This document shows positions 40,381-49,974 of a stretch of DNA of 64,000 nt, piece by piece. Source of the stretch: Ekhidna sp051379705 (GTDB lineage: Bacteria > Bacteroidota > Bacteroidia > Cytophagales > Cyclobacteriaceae); assembly GCF_051379705.1 (NCBI RefSeq), contig NZ_CP179868.1:3472001-3536000 (forward strand), in the 5' to 3' direction. The notes under the pieces were generated by a model. The model was given only the letters and a program-made list of their open reading frames with translations. It ran no database searches and was not told where the DNA came from. A program made the translations under genes and the position numbers. Position 1 is the first letter of the stretch, and each line of letters opens with the position of its first letter.

Positions 40381-43251
40381 TTAACTGCTCAGAACTTCTT
40401 TAAATGAATGTCCAAATCGCTTCTCATACTGAGTAGAAAAGGAGCTAACATTGTTCATACCAATCAGCTGCGCGGCTTCAGTAGCAGTTCTTACCTTGTT
40501 GTTCTTCAAATAATTTTCCAGGAATTGCCACCTCACCTCTTTGATTAGTTCATAAGGTGTGAGTCCTGAAATTTTCTTGATCATTCGATAGACCTTTCGT
40601 TCACTAGCCGCCATTTCATCGGCCAGATCCAGGACAGACAAATGTGGATCACTTATGCGCTTAAGGATCAGGTCCTCGAGTCTGTGCATGACGTTCTTTT
40701 CAAATTCTTGAGCAGTTTCGCCGTAGAGTTTGGAAAAAACCTGATTGCTATCCCATTCGCGATCAAGAATGTTTTCCATTTTTATTAGAAGCTCTTCTTT
40801 GTCAAATGGTTTGCTGATTACATCCTCAGCACCCTTAGAAATTAGATCAAGCTTTTCTTTTTTATCTGTTCTGGCGCTGACTACAACTACCGGAATTTTT
40901 TTCAGGTCTTTGTCCTTTTTAAGATGATCTACCAGCTCAAACCCGTCCATATATGGCATCATCAAATCTGTGATTATCAAGTCAATTTTTTCTGACTGAA
41001 GCAAATCCAACGCGCTGGTGCCATTTGCTGCCAAGTATACCCGAAAATCTGTACTTAGAATACTTTGAAGATAAGACCTTAGCTCTTTGTGATCTTCAAC
41101 TATCAACACAGCTTTTGCATTTTTATCGGCATTTTTAATGCCTGGCACCTGCAGTCGCTCTTTCTCTTCCTGAAGATCCATCCAAAGGGAATTGCGAGTG
41201 ACCACATCAAGTGATCGCTCAGGGATAATAGCTTTCGAAATCCAATCACTTTTTTTGAAAGGGAACCGGATGGTGAAAATGGTACCTTGTTTACTACTAA
41301 AAGCTTTGATAGTTCCATCATGAAGTTCTACCAGCTCTTTCACCAATGCAAGCCCAATTCCGACTCCAGCTTGTGATGAGGTTGAGCCAGATGACTGATA
41401 ATAGCGATCAAAAATAAGGTCAAGGTTTTCCTTAGGAATGCCAGGGCCTGTATCCGATATGACAATCTCCAGATACTTCTTGTCCGTACTCAGCTGCACA
41501 TCTACAACGCCATTTTCCGGAGTAAACTTGATTGCGTTGGAAAGAAGATTGTAAATGATTTTCTCAAACTGATGCGGATCGATCTGTAGACTGGTTTCGT
41601 CTTCAGCATGCGAGGTAAACTTCAATTCAATTGATTTGATATCAGCGGCACTACTAAACATCTTGGTGAGCAGGCGCAAGTAAGGTACGATTTTCACATA
41701 TTGGAGTTCAAGTGAAATTTTGCCTTCTTCAAGCCTTGTTAAATCCATGATCTCGTCCGCCAGATAGAGCAATCGCTTTCCATTTTTGATACCCATATCT
41801 AACAGTTCTTTGGATTCGTTATCCATGATTTCATAATAACGTTCGATGATTTTATCCAGGGAACCTAAAATCAAGGTAAGAGGCGAGCGTAGATCATGGG
41901 AGATATTTGCGAAAAAGCGTGTTTTTGCTTTATCCAGTTCTTGAAGTTTTGCGGATTGCTGCTCAATTTTTGAAAGTAGTTTTTTACGGTGAATGAGTTG
42001 CTTTCGGAGTAAAAAAGCAAAGGCTAAAAGAATGATAACAATTATTGCAATGGATATTATGATCGTATTTTGAAAGCGTATTTGCTGTTGTTGTATTTGT
42101 GCTTCTTCTCTGAGTATTAAGTTTTCTTTCTCTTTAAGTTGATTTTGAAACCTGGCCTCAGCTTCCTCAGCGGCTGCCAAAACATCCTTGTCGTGGATAG
42201 ATTCATAAAGCAGGCTATAGTCAAACAGCAATTGTGCAGCTGCTTCGAAGTTTCCAAGATTAGCTTCGATCTTACCCAAATGCCACATGGCTTCAGCTTG
42301 CCTTTCAGGACTCGATGATTTTTCAGAGATGTCTAGCGCTAGTTCAGCATACTCTTTTGCTTTTCCATATTGGCCAAGTTCCACATGAATTTTGGCCAGA
42401 CTTATAGCTGCATACGTGAGCGAAAGATTTTCTCCAAAGCCTTTCTTTATTTCGAATGATTTTGTGGCGTAGTAGCCGGCAGAATCATAATTACCTTCCT
42501 TATAGAATGTCTCACCAATATTACCGTATGTGCTTGCCGTATTTCTGAGATTCCGATTGATGTCTAATCCCTTGATTGCCTTTCTTAAATAAATACGAGC
42601 CGTATCAAACTTATCCATCTTCATGTAAGCGATTCCCATATTATTGAAAATCCCCCGTGCCCGTCTGTTTTCTTCTCCCATTATTGCCAGAGCCGTTCGA
42701 TAATACTCCATTGCTTTTTCGGGATTATTGATATTGTGATACACCAGTCCGATGTTGCCCATAGTACCAGCAGCAGATACGCTATCTCCGAGAGCTAGCT
42801 TGATTTCAATAGCCTTGGTAGCATATATGATAGCTGAATCATATCTAGCCTGATTTTCAAAGGCATTTCCAAGGTTGGTATAGTTAGATGCTACTCTCCT
42901 TTCATTGCCAAGTTCCTGGCTAATTTGAAGTGCTTTTTTCAATTCGCCTACGCCAAAATCATTTATTCCATTCTCGCTTTCTGTTATTCCAATTGTCGCC
43001 CAAATGATTCCTTCGAGCGTGCGATCCGATTCTTTTGCGAGCTCCAGCCCTATGTGTCCAAACATAAGTGCAGTATCAGCATCTATTCGCTTGTACGTCC
43101 ATGCTAGTTCATCGTAGAGCCTCATTTTCAATGAGTCATCTGTGACAGTTCCAAGATCATTCTTAAGACTATCTAAAAAATTTCGAAGCTGAGCATGCGA
43201 ATCGCCTAGTGATAGAAGTGCGAGGAATAAAAGGAATACTTTTTTTGACAT
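40381..43251 (-). CDS. Hybrid one-protein two-component regulator: TPR sensor, kinase, receiver, AraC domain
   Basis: The protein has 956 residues. A signal peptide, then periplasmic TPRs (about 40-350), a membrane helix near 395-415, dimerisation domain with FFANISHDLRSPLTLILG (H-box), ATPase domain (NLLSNAIKFTP; GVGIGLALV), receiver (about 712-830; VLIVEDHKELR, phospho-acceptor Asp in LIITDLMMPYMDGFEL, VVVSART) and a C-terminal AraC helix-turn-helix. It has the plan of hybrid two-component systems that control polysaccharide use in Bacteroides, but with TPRs instead of propellers, so the ligand is probably different. Target genes are unknown; no SusCD pair is nearby. Confidence 0.92.
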   Translation of the reverse strand: MSKKVFLLFLALLSLGDSHAQLRNFLDSLKNDLGTVTDDSLKMRLYDELAWTYKRIDADTALMFGHIGLELAKESDRTLEGIIWATIGITESENGINDFGVGELKKALQISQELGNERRVASNYTNLGNAFENQARYDSAIIYATKAIEIKLALGDSVSAAGTMGNIGLVYHNINNPEKAMEYYRTALAIMGEENRRARGIFNNMGIAYMKMDKFDTARIYLRKAIKGLDINRNLRNTASTYGNIGETFYKEGNYDSAGYYATKSFEIKKGFGENLSLTYAAISLAKIHVELGQYGKAKEYAELALDISEKSSSPERQAEAMWHLGKIEANLGNFEAAAQLLFDYSLLYESIHDKDVLAAAEEAEARFQNQLKEKENLILREEAQIQQQQIRFQNTIIISIAIIVIILLAFAFLLRKQLIHRKKLLSKIEQQSAKLQELDKAKTRFFANISHDLRSPLTLILGSLDKIIERYYEIMDNESKELLDMGIKNGKRLLYLADEIMDLTRLEEGKISLELQYVKIVPYLRLLTKMFSSAADIKSIELKFTSHAEDETSLQIDPHQFEKIIYNLLSNAIKFTPENGVVDVQLSTDKKYLEIVISDTGPGIPKENLDLIFDRYYQSSGSTSSQAGVGIGLALVKELVELHDGTIKAFSSKQGTIFTIRFPFKKSDWISKAIIPERSLDVVTRNSLWMDLQEEKERLQVPGIKNADKNAKAVLIVEDHKELRSYLQSILSTDFRVYLAANGTSALDLLQSEKIDLIITDLMMPYMDGFELVDHLKKDKDLKKIPVVVVSARTDKKEKLDLISKGAEDVISKPFDKEELLIKMENILDREWDSNQVFSKLYGETAQEFEKNVMHRLEDLILKRISDPHLSVLDLADEMAASERKVYRMIKKISGLTPYELIKEVRWQFLENYLKNNKVRTATEAAQLIGMNNVSSFSTQYEKRFGHSFKEVLSS

Positions 43252-43276
43252 GGCGGTTTCAATTGGTGACTCAATA

Positions 43277-43311
43277 TAAAAAAAGCTCTCCTGAATAGAT
43301 CAAGAGAGCTT
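43277..43311 (-). terminator. Terminator after the nitroreductase operon
   Basis: AAGCTCTC/GAGAGCTT arms with a 13-base loop are followed on the minus strand by a T run; it separates the nitroreductase gene from the hybrid kinase gene. Confidence 0.85.
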
Positions 43312-43410
43312 ATTCTACCCACGGTGCTATGCGTGATTAGGTGGATTTCGAAGTGAAGTTATTAACACTAATTTTATCAATCCTGCCAACCTACTTCATA
43401 ATTCTGCCAA

Positions 43411-44091
43411 TCATTCATAAAACACCGCAACATCTTCTAACGGTTTTCTGGTTAGGTCCGGGACGTATACTTCATCCTTTGGATATCCAATAGGTAGAAG
43501 TAAGTAGGGTCGTTCATTGTCCGGGCGATTCAAAATTTTGGTAAGAAAATTCATCGGCGAAGGTGTGTGTGTGAGAGTAACTAATCCAGCCTTATGGATT
43601 GCCGAGATGATCATCCCGCAGGCGATTCCAACCGATTCATTGACATAGTAATTATTATTTTTCTCCCCATCAATCATTTCAAATACTCGCTTAAAAATCA
43701 CAATAATCCAAGGAGCCTCTTCCAGAAATGGCTTATTCCAATCTGTACCAATGGGCTCTAGGTCTTTGATCCATCGCTCGCTCATTCGCCCGTGATAGCT
43801 ATCGTATTCCTCTTTTTCTGCTGCTTCTCGTATCGCTTTTTTCATATCAGCATTCGAAATGGCGCAGAAAGTCCAGGGCTGTTTATGCGCACCAGAAGGA
43901 GCAGTAGACCCTGCCATTATTAAACTTTCGATAAGTTCTTTGCTCACCCGTTTATCTGAAATGTCCCTTACGGTTCTGCGCGTGTCAAGCCATTCGTAGT
44001 ATTTTTTAGCTCTTTGCTCTGCCTCTTCGGGACTGTATATATCTCTGTCATACGACACATGCGGATGACCATTTATGTCTTTTTTCTCCAT
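43411..44091 (-). CDS. Nitroreductase family flavoprotein
   Basis: The protein has 226 residues. The FMN-binding start is DTRRTVRDISDKRVSKELIESLIMAGSTAPSGAHKQPWTF, and the later GIACGMIISAIHKAGLVTLTHTPS and LLPIGYPKDE motifs are those of the NfsA/FRP-like and BluB/iodotyrosine-deiodinase side of the superfamily. The reaction cannot be read from the sequence; members reduce nitro groups, quinones, enones or halotyrosines with NAD(P)H. The ATG overlaps the stop of the metallohydrolase gene by one base, so they are co-transcribed. Confidence 0.9.
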   Translation of the reverse strand: MEKKDINGHPHVSYDRDIYSPEEAEQRAKKYYEWLDTRRTVRDISDKRVSKELIESLIMAGSTAPSGAHKQPWTFCAISNADMKKAIREAAEKEEYDSYHGRMSERWIKDLEPIGTDWNKPFLEEAPWIIVIFKRVFEMIDGEKNNNYYVNESVGIACGMIISAIHKAGLVTLTHTPSPMNFLTKILNRPDNERPYLLLPIGYPKDEVYVPDLTRKPLEDVAVFYE

Positions 44092-45725
44092 TATAATCCT
44101 AAAACTTCTACACCTTGATCAAATACAATATCAACCGGAATATTTTTTTCTGATAATCGATCCAGCTCGGATTGCAATACCTCTCCGATTTTACCCTTTT
44201 CCGCGACCAATTGAGCAACTCCTTCATAATCTCCATTTCCCTGAAGTGTCAGAATTTTCTCAGACAGTGCATCCATTGCTTCTTTCATTTTCTCAAAATC
44301 TACTCGGTATGTACCCGTTGCTTCGTCTTTGGCAAACGCACCGTATTCATTGAAAAAGTTGAATCGAATCATGTTAGCCTTTCCATGGGAGCTAGCAGCA
44401 CCAAAGCGGACAGAACGAAAGATCCCGGCCATGAATGTCACATAGTAGTCATTTAAGTCTCCTTCGATTTCACCTTTTTCATAAAGCTGAGTAATCATGT
44501 AGAGACCAAGAATATCCGCTTTACCTTCTTCAAGTGCTGAAGAATGCTCTTTAAGTGCATTGCGAACTGTACCCTTACCATTGATAGTGTTTTTAATCCC
44601 TAGTCCATGTGCAACTTCGTGAAACATGGTGTTGCCAAAGAAAGCGTCAAAAGTGATATGTTTCCTCTGATCCGGGTGAATCAATACATCAGCAATCGGT
44701 AGCAATATGTGATCAAATTTTGCCTGCATTGCATTCTTAAGTTGAAGCCGTCTGGAGCCTTTCTCAAGCTGAACCTCCTCGTCATTCGGTAAGTTGATTG
44801 CAATGGTTTTCGATCCAGAATTGCAGTCGCCTGCATAGTATACAACATCATAGGCGTTGAGATCAGCATCGGTTCCCGGTGTTTCTGCTTTGTACTCATC
44901 TGCTACCGGAAGACCAGTTTGTAGCTCCGGTAAGAATGCTGCATACTTCGCTAATCGCTCACTCCAGCTTTTGTCCTTAACCAAAACGTAAGCCTCATGA
45001 GCAGCTTTGTAATTGTATAGCTTATCCTCATAGTTTTCGATAGGACCAACGACAAAATCTAGACCATTCGTTTTCATATCCATCCACGCCATATCACTTG
45101 CCTGATATTCGTCATTGAGCAATGCATCGGCTCTTAAGGCTAAGTAACTTTTTAGTCCCTCATCTTCGGCCAGTTCGGCGCATTCTCTCAGCAAATCCGA
45201 AGCCCTCTGAACTTGCTCTGCAAACATTTCATTGTATGGGATAGTCGTCAGGTTGCCAGAATCATCTCTGCGAATAAAAGTGTACAGACTTGTTTTACCT
45301 TCTAGCTCGGCTGCTTCAAATTCTTCTTTAGTCATATCAGTAGGGTAGTAGTTTGCACCCTCTGGTTTAGACTTTACACCCTCTAAAAAAGGCTCGTTAT
45401 TGGCAAGTCGATCCCAAGGACCATAGTTGATCTGCACATATCTTTTGGTGGCCGGATCGGTTAGAGAAGCTAGAAGAGAATCCTTCTTACCATACGCCTC
45501 ATACCAAAAGAGTTCATCCATAATTTTTGAGACCTCAATCATTTTTGGGATCATCATTTTCTCGCTTTCACTGAGCTGACTAATGTCTGTTGTTAGTTTC
45601 ACATTTTTATAAATGGCTACTTTTTTCTGCATTTGTGTAAGCTCACTTTTTTCTTCTTGCTTTTCTGGTGCAGCACATTGACTTAAAATCAGGCCTATAA
45701 GTGCTATGTTTAATATCTTTTTCAT
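44091..45725 (-). CDS. M49 (dipeptidyl peptidase III)-like zinc metallohydrolase, lipoprotein
   Basis: The protein has 544 residues. Lipobox LILSQCAAP. The zinc site is in MFHEVAHGLG (HExxH) and EEGKADILGLY, where a Glu of EExxAD is the third ligand. This HEVAHGLG form belongs to the M49 relatives fused to Nudix domains in plants, not to classical DPP III with HExxxH. Here no Nudix domain is present. Substrates are probably oligopeptides. It is anchored in the envelope and co-transcribed with the nitroreductase. It is divergent from the M28 peptidase gene, which may share a dipeptide/peptide theme. Confidence 0.8.
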   Translation of the reverse strand: MKKILNIALIGLILSQCAAPEKQEEKSELTQMQKKVAIYKNVKLTTDISQLSESEKMMIPKMIEVSKIMDELFWYEAYGKKDSLLASLTDPATKRYVQINYGPWDRLANNEPFLEGVKSKPEGANYYPTDMTKEEFEAAELEGKTSLYTFIRRDDSGNLTTIPYNEMFAEQVQRASDLLRECAELAEDEGLKSYLALRADALLNDEYQASDMAWMDMKTNGLDFVVGPIENYEDKLYNYKAAHEAYVLVKDKSWSERLAKYAAFLPELQTGLPVADEYKAETPGTDADLNAYDVVYYAGDCNSGSKTIAINLPNDEEVQLEKGSRRLQLKNAMQAKFDHILLPIADVLIHPDQRKHITFDAFFGNTMFHEVAHGLGIKNTINGKGTVRNALKEHSSALEEGKADILGLYMITQLYEKGEIEGDLNDYYVTFMAGIFRSVRFGAASSHGKANMIRFNFFNEYGAFAKDEATGTYRVDFEKMKEAMDALSEKILTLQGNGDYEGVAQLVAEKGKIGEVLQSELDRLSEKNIPVDIVFDQGVEVLGL

Positions 45726-45843
45726 AATAGCTTTAATTGAAAGGTTGGAACATTCGAAGTTAAAAAGAATCTTGGTCGTCCATACGATTCATTCATCACT
45801 TCTTTAATTTCAATTAAATTGGCGCTTCATAAAATACCTAACA

Positions 45844-47466
45844 ATGAAGAAAAATCTAGCTATTCTTTCACTTGGAGTCGTTTTGTTTTCGTGCCAAACA
45901 AGCTCCGATAAATCATCTTCTGCGATATCAGAACAATCACTTAGGACACACATAGAAGTGCTCTCCTCAGATGATTTTCAAGGGAGAAAACCATTTACAG
46001 AGGGTGAGATCAAGACAGTAAACTATTTAGTAGATCAGTTCAAGGCATACGGTTTGGAGCCGGGAAACGGAGATTCCTATACGCAGGATGTGCCATTGGT
46101 GGAATTGACTGCCACACCATCGGAGACTATGGTTATAGAAGGGAATGGAAACACGGTAGAACTACAGGTTCTTGATGAATTTGTAGCTTATACGGAACGT
46201 GTAGAGAAGCAAACCTCTATTGACGCCTCCGAACTGGTGTTTGCAGGATATGGAGTTGTGGCTCCAGAGTACAACTGGAACGATTATGAAGGTTTGGATG
46301 TAAAAGGCAAAACAGTTGTCGTGCTGGTTAATGATCCAGGTTTTGCTTCCGGAGATTCTACTTTTTTCAAAGGAGAAACCATGACCTATTATGGAAGGTG
46401 GACCTATAAATATGAAGAAGCAGCACGACAGGGTGCAGCAGGATGTTTGATTATTCATGAAACTGTGCCAGCAGGATACGGTTGGTCAGTGGTACGAAAT
46501 TCATGGTCTGGTGCAAGCTTGTATTTAGATCAGACTGGAGGATCGTACCAACCGAATATATTGGGGTGGATCACCAGAGATGCAGCCATCAAGATTTTTG
46601 AAGCTTCGGGTGTAGATATGAAGAACTATGCTGTGAAGTCAAGAAGTGAAGACTTTCAAGCAGTTAGCTTAGGTTTGAATGCTTCGGTGTCTGTCACAAA
46701 TGAAATAAAGCGAGATCAATCAAGAAACGTAATCGCAAAGATTACGGGGTCTGAAAAACCGGATGAATACATCATTTATTCAGCACATTGGGATCATTTA
46801 GGCATAGGTCCTGAAATAGATGGAGATAGTATCTACAATGGTGCTCATGATAATGCCTCGGGTACAGCTACCATGTTAGGTATTGCAGAAGCTATGTCTA
46901 AAATGACTCAGCCGAAGAGATCTGTGGTGTTTTTAGCAGTAACCGCGGAAGAGCAAGGCTTACTTGGTTCAAAGCACTATGCTAAAAATCCAATATATCC
47001 ACCAGCACAAACAGTAGCTAATATTAATATGGATGGGATTACAGCCTGGGGAGAAATGAAAGATTTGACGGTGGTAGGCTATGGACAATCAGAGTTGGAA
47101 GATATTGCTGAAGAGGTGGCTGCTAAGCAAGGAAGATATATTATTCCGGATCCGGATCCGGGTAAAGGTTACTTCTTCCGGTCGGATCATTTTCAGTTTG
47201 CCAAAGTTGGAATCCCGGCACTTTATGCTTCAGGCTCCTATGAACATATGACAAAAGGAATTGCATATGTAGACAGTCTCAACAAGGTTTACTTGTCTAC
47301 TCAGTATCACAGGCCACAAGATGAGTATAATCCTGAAAGCTGGACGTTTGATGGGATGGCTCTGGACGGAGTATTACTCATGGAAGTGGGATTGAAAGTA
47401 GCAAACTCCAACGATTGGCCAAAGTGGAAGGAAGGATCAGAGTTTAAGGCGATCAGAGAACAGTAA
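45844..47466 (+). CDS. M28 family zinc aminopeptidase with PA domain, lipoprotein
   Basis: The protein has 540 residues. Lipobox LFSCQTS. A PA domain is inserted at about 130-255 (ELVFAGYGVV...DVKGKTVVVLVND...AARQGAAGCLIIHE). The di-zinc catalytic residues are His in YSAHWDHLG, Asp in HDNASGTA, the Glu pair in TAEEQGLLGS, Asp in NINMDG and His near the end in STQYHRPQDE. It removes N-terminal residues from peptides in the envelope. It is a single gene with its own terminator at 47491. Confidence 0.94.
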   Translation: MKKNLAILSLGVVLFSCQTSSDKSSSAISEQSLRTHIEVLSSDDFQGRKPFTEGEIKTVNYLVDQFKAYGLEPGNGDSYTQDVPLVELTATPSETMVIEGNGNTVELQVLDEFVAYTERVEKQTSIDASELVFAGYGVVAPEYNWNDYEGLDVKGKTVVVLVNDPGFASGDSTFFKGETMTYYGRWTYKYEEAARQGAAGCLIIHETVPAGYGWSVVRNSWSGASLYLDQTGGSYQPNILGWITRDAAIKIFEASGVDMKNYAVKSRSEDFQAVSLGLNASVSVTNEIKRDQSRNVIAKITGSEKPDEYIIYSAHWDHLGIGPEIDGDSIYNGAHDNASGTATMLGIAEAMSKMTQPKRSVVFLAVTAEEQGLLGSKHYAKNPIYPPAQTVANINMDGITAWGEMKDLTVVGYGQSELEDIAEEVAAKQGRYIIPDPDPGKGYFFRSDHFQFAKVGIPALYASGSYEHMTKGIAYVDSLNKVYLSTQYHRPQDEYNPESWTFDGMALDGVLLMEVGLKVANSNDWPKWKEGSEFKAIREQ

Positions 47467-47490
47467 GTTTTAGGTATACAAAGAGTAAGC

Positions 47491-47525
47491 AAAGCAGTGT
47501 TGTCACGGATAGCACTGCTTTTTTT
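47491..47525 (+). terminator. Terminator after the M28 peptidase gene
   Basis: AAAGCAGTG/CACTGCTTT arms with a 13-base loop and seven T, about 25 bases behind the stop. Confidence 0.88.
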
Positions 47526-47631
47526 GTTGAGAGTGCCCTATTCTAGCAAAGAATTCAGCAATGCGATAACTGTTGAATTTAATCTAGTTACCTAATCCGA
47601 GCGATGGGTTCGCTGATGTCATGTAACTTTA

Positions 47632-48225
47632 TTGCAAAATAAACTACTTACAATCGTGCGAACCCTATTGCTTTTCCTCCCAACTATTTTCTTCCTTTCT
47701 TCCTGTGATCATACACATGATCATACTCATGATGAAGTGACAGATGTTGAAGAACTCTACAGCTACGATGTAGAGAATAAAATTTCAGAGATGGGAATTA
47801 CACTCAATGAACCATCGCCTCCAGCTGGCAATTATGTCAATTCGGTAAGAACAGGAAACCTTGTGTATATGGCAGGTAAAGGACCAAATCTTCCGGAAGG
47901 TGGATACGTAACAGGAAAAGTCGGTGAAACCCTCAGCATAGAAGAAGGATATGCCGCGGCGAAATTGGTGGCCATTGCACAGCTCGCAGCTTTGAAGGCT
48001 GAAATTGGCGATCTCAATAAAGTGGTTAGAATAGTAAAAGTTCTAGGCATGGTGAATTGTGCTCCTGATTTTGCAAATCAGCCGGAGGTAATCAATGGCT
48101 TTTCTGATACGATGGTAGAGGTCTTCGGAGAAAGGGGCAAACACGCACGAGCTGCGGTTGGGATGGCATCATTGCCACGCAATATTGCGGTTGAAATCGA
48201 AATGATTGTGGAGGTAAGAGATTAG
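47632..48225 (+). CDS. RidA-family protein exported as a lipoprotein
   Basis: The protein has 197 residues from the TTG at 47632; a GTG at 47656 is an alternative. A hydrophobic segment ends FFLSSCDHTHDHTHDE, a lipobox cysteine followed by a His/Asp-rich metal-binding-like stretch. Residues of about 65-195 are a RidA/YjgF domain close to the YjgF-like subgroup with YVNSVRTGNLVYMAGKGPN, AAIAQLAALKAEIG-type helix and KHARAAVGMASLPRNIAVEIE, keeping the Arg near the deaminase site. RidA proteins usually hydrolyse imines in the cytoplasm. An exported, His-rich form is uncommon. Confidence 0.85.
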   Translation: MQNKLLTIVRTLLLFLPTIFFLSSCDHTHDHTHDEVTDVEELYSYDVENKISEMGITLNEPSPPAGNYVNSVRTGNLVYMAGKGPNLPEGGYVTGKVGETLSIEEGYAAAKLVAIAQLAALKAEIGDLNKVVRIVKVLGMVNCAPDFANQPEVINGFSDTMVEVFGERGKHARAAVGMASLPRNIAVEIEMIVEVRD

Positions 48226-48270
48226 GTTTTTATGAATTGACTAAATTCATGCTTTAAATCATCGACTATT

Positions 48271-48888
48271 ATGAAAGCTAAATATTTAATAGCGACTTGT
48301 CTGCTACTTCTGTGTGCTGCGGGAATGGCACAAAGCCGTGAAGAAAAGAATAAGCACTTCTCTCATAAAATGGGTTCGTTTAAGGATATCCGTGACGGTA
48401 AAGTTTACAAAACAATTACGTTTGTTCGTGAGCACCATGGAGCTCAAATTACACGGACTTGGTTTGCTGAAAACATTCAGTTCAATGTTCCGGGTTCGAA
48501 AGCTTATAACAATACCAATGAATATGCCACTACCTATGGTCGTCTTTATAATTACGAGCAGGCTAACCTCGCATGTCCAGAAGGGTGGCATGTACCCACA
48601 ATTCATGAATGGAAACACTTGTTTCATTTCTTTGGAGGGTGGCATCATTCCGGCAAATATTTAATTGAAGGGAAAGCCAGTGACATGGATATGATTTTTG
48701 GTGGCTTTGGTCAGCCGGATGGGTCATTCAAAGGAATTGGTGTGCATGGAAACTGGTGGGATAATGAGCTGAAGGACACCAATTCAGCAGGAATTATCAC
48801 ATTGAAAAAAGGGGATGAAAACATTTATCACTCCAAAGTAGGCGATAGTCACTATCTAAGTTGCCGATGTGTGAAATTTCATAACTGA
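48271..48888 (+). CDS. Exported FISUMP-domain protein
   Basis: The protein has 205 residues. The signal peptide (KAKYLIATCLLLLCAAGMAQ) is followed by the Fibrobacter succinogenes major paralogous domain: DIRDGKVYKTITF, TWFAENIQFN, YGRLYNYEQANLACPEGWHVPTIHEW and the last SHYLSCRCVKF. FISUMP domains are extracellular folds of the C-lectin type without a proven single activity. It has an isolated start but the outer-membrane barrel gene follows six bases later, so they may be one unit. The His-Trp-His cluster FGGWHHSG is unusual. Confidence 0.85.
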   Translation: MKAKYLIATCLLLLCAAGMAQSREEKNKHFSHKMGSFKDIRDGKVYKTITFVREHHGAQITRTWFAENIQFNVPGSKAYNNTNEYATTYGRLYNYEQANLACPEGWHVPTIHEWKHLFHFFGGWHHSGKYLIEGKASDMDMIFGGFGQPDGSFKGIGVHGNWWDNELKDTNSAGIITLKKGDENIYHSKVGDSHYLSCRCVKFHN

Positions 48889-48894
48889 TATTCT

Positions 48895-49974
48895 TTGCAT
48901 CGACTATTATTTATTCTCTTCCTCCTCCCAATTTGTGTGTATACACAAGAGATTGACACTACCACTAATGAAAGCTCATTTGCGGTTTTTCCTGCGATTA
49001 GCTACGCTCCTGAAACCAGTCTGCAAATAGGCGCAGTTGGAATATGGGTTCTTAAAAATCAGGATGCATCTCAATCTACATTTCAGCGTCAATCTACGGT
49101 AACGCCGTATTTCATTTATACATTAAAAAAGCAAACCATAGCAGTTGTAAACGTGGATTACTACTTGCCAAAAGGTCAAAACCTCAATATCTCAATCCGA
49201 TACTACAACTTCCCCGATTCCTATTTTGGAATTGGAAATGCTAATGATCCTGATGTTTCTGAACAGTATACCAATCGTTTTTTTCAGCTTGAAGGACAGT
49301 TTCTTCATCCTTTAAGTGAGAAAGTCTTTGTAGGAGGTGCTTTTGATTCACACTTCACCTCGGTCAGAAATAAAATAAGTGCAGGTCTCTTGGAGACTCA
49401 AACGCCAGTTGGCTTGGAGGGCGGCAATCTGCTTGGGCTTGGACCTGCATTTCGTTACGATACACGTGACTATACGCTTTATCCAACGAAAGGATATTTC
49501 ATATCGAGTCGTTTGATATTGAACAAGATTGGTGATTTTGACTTTACGACCTACCTCACGGATGTCAGGAAATATGTGACCATTTTCAATGATGATAATA
49601 TCCTGGCTTTCCAATTTAGATCTCAGTTTACGTTTGGAACGGACGTCCCTTTTTATAAGCTGCCGCAGCTGGGTGGTGACGAACGATTGAGAGGGATAGC
49701 AAATGCCAGTCTTTACCGAGACCGACAGATGATGTACACACAGGTTGAATATAGAAGACCTTTATTTTGGCGCTTTGGAATGACCATATTCGCAGGGGTT
49801 GGAGATGTTGCTTATGATATCGATGATTTCACTTTATCAGAATTTAAATATGTTGCCGGAATAGGAGGAAGGCTGGCCATTATTCCGGAACGGAAGCTAA
49901 ACGTTCGTCTTGACCTTGGGGTTGGTAGAGGAGGTCAGACAGGAATTTATATCGGGATAAGTGAAGCGTTTTAA
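48895..49974 (+). CDS. Omp85-type (surface antigen D15) outer-membrane barrel
   Basis: The protein has 359 residues. It appears to start at TTG 48895, six bases behind the FISUMP gene, with a signal peptide ending VYTQE. There is no POTRA domain. Strands follow, with the D15 motifs GPAFRYDTRDYTLYPTKGY, then LPQLGGDERLRGIANASLYR, which contains the RLRG-type turn of Omp85 barrels, and a closing Phe. Such POTRA-less Omp85 barrels occur widely in Bacteroidota and may export or insert lipids or proteins. It converges with and overlaps the decarboxylase gene by four bases. Confidence 0.85.
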   Translation: MHRLLFILFLLPICVYTQEIDTTTNESSFAVFPAISYAPETSLQIGAVGIWVLKNQDASQSTFQRQSTVTPYFIYTLKKQTIAVVNVDYYLPKGQNLNISIRYYNFPDSYFGIGNANDPDVSEQYTNRFFQLEGQFLHPLSEKVFVGGAFDSHFTSVRNKISAGLLETQTPVGLEGGNLLGLGPAFRYDTRDYTLYPTKGYFISSRLILNKIGDFDFTTYLTDVRKYVTIFNDDNILAFQFRSQFTFGTDVPFYKLPQLGGDERLRGIANASLYRDRQMMYTQVEYRRPLFWRFGMTIFAGVGDVAYDIDDFTLSEFKYVAGIGGRLAIIPERKLNVRLDLGVGRGGQTGIYIGISEAF

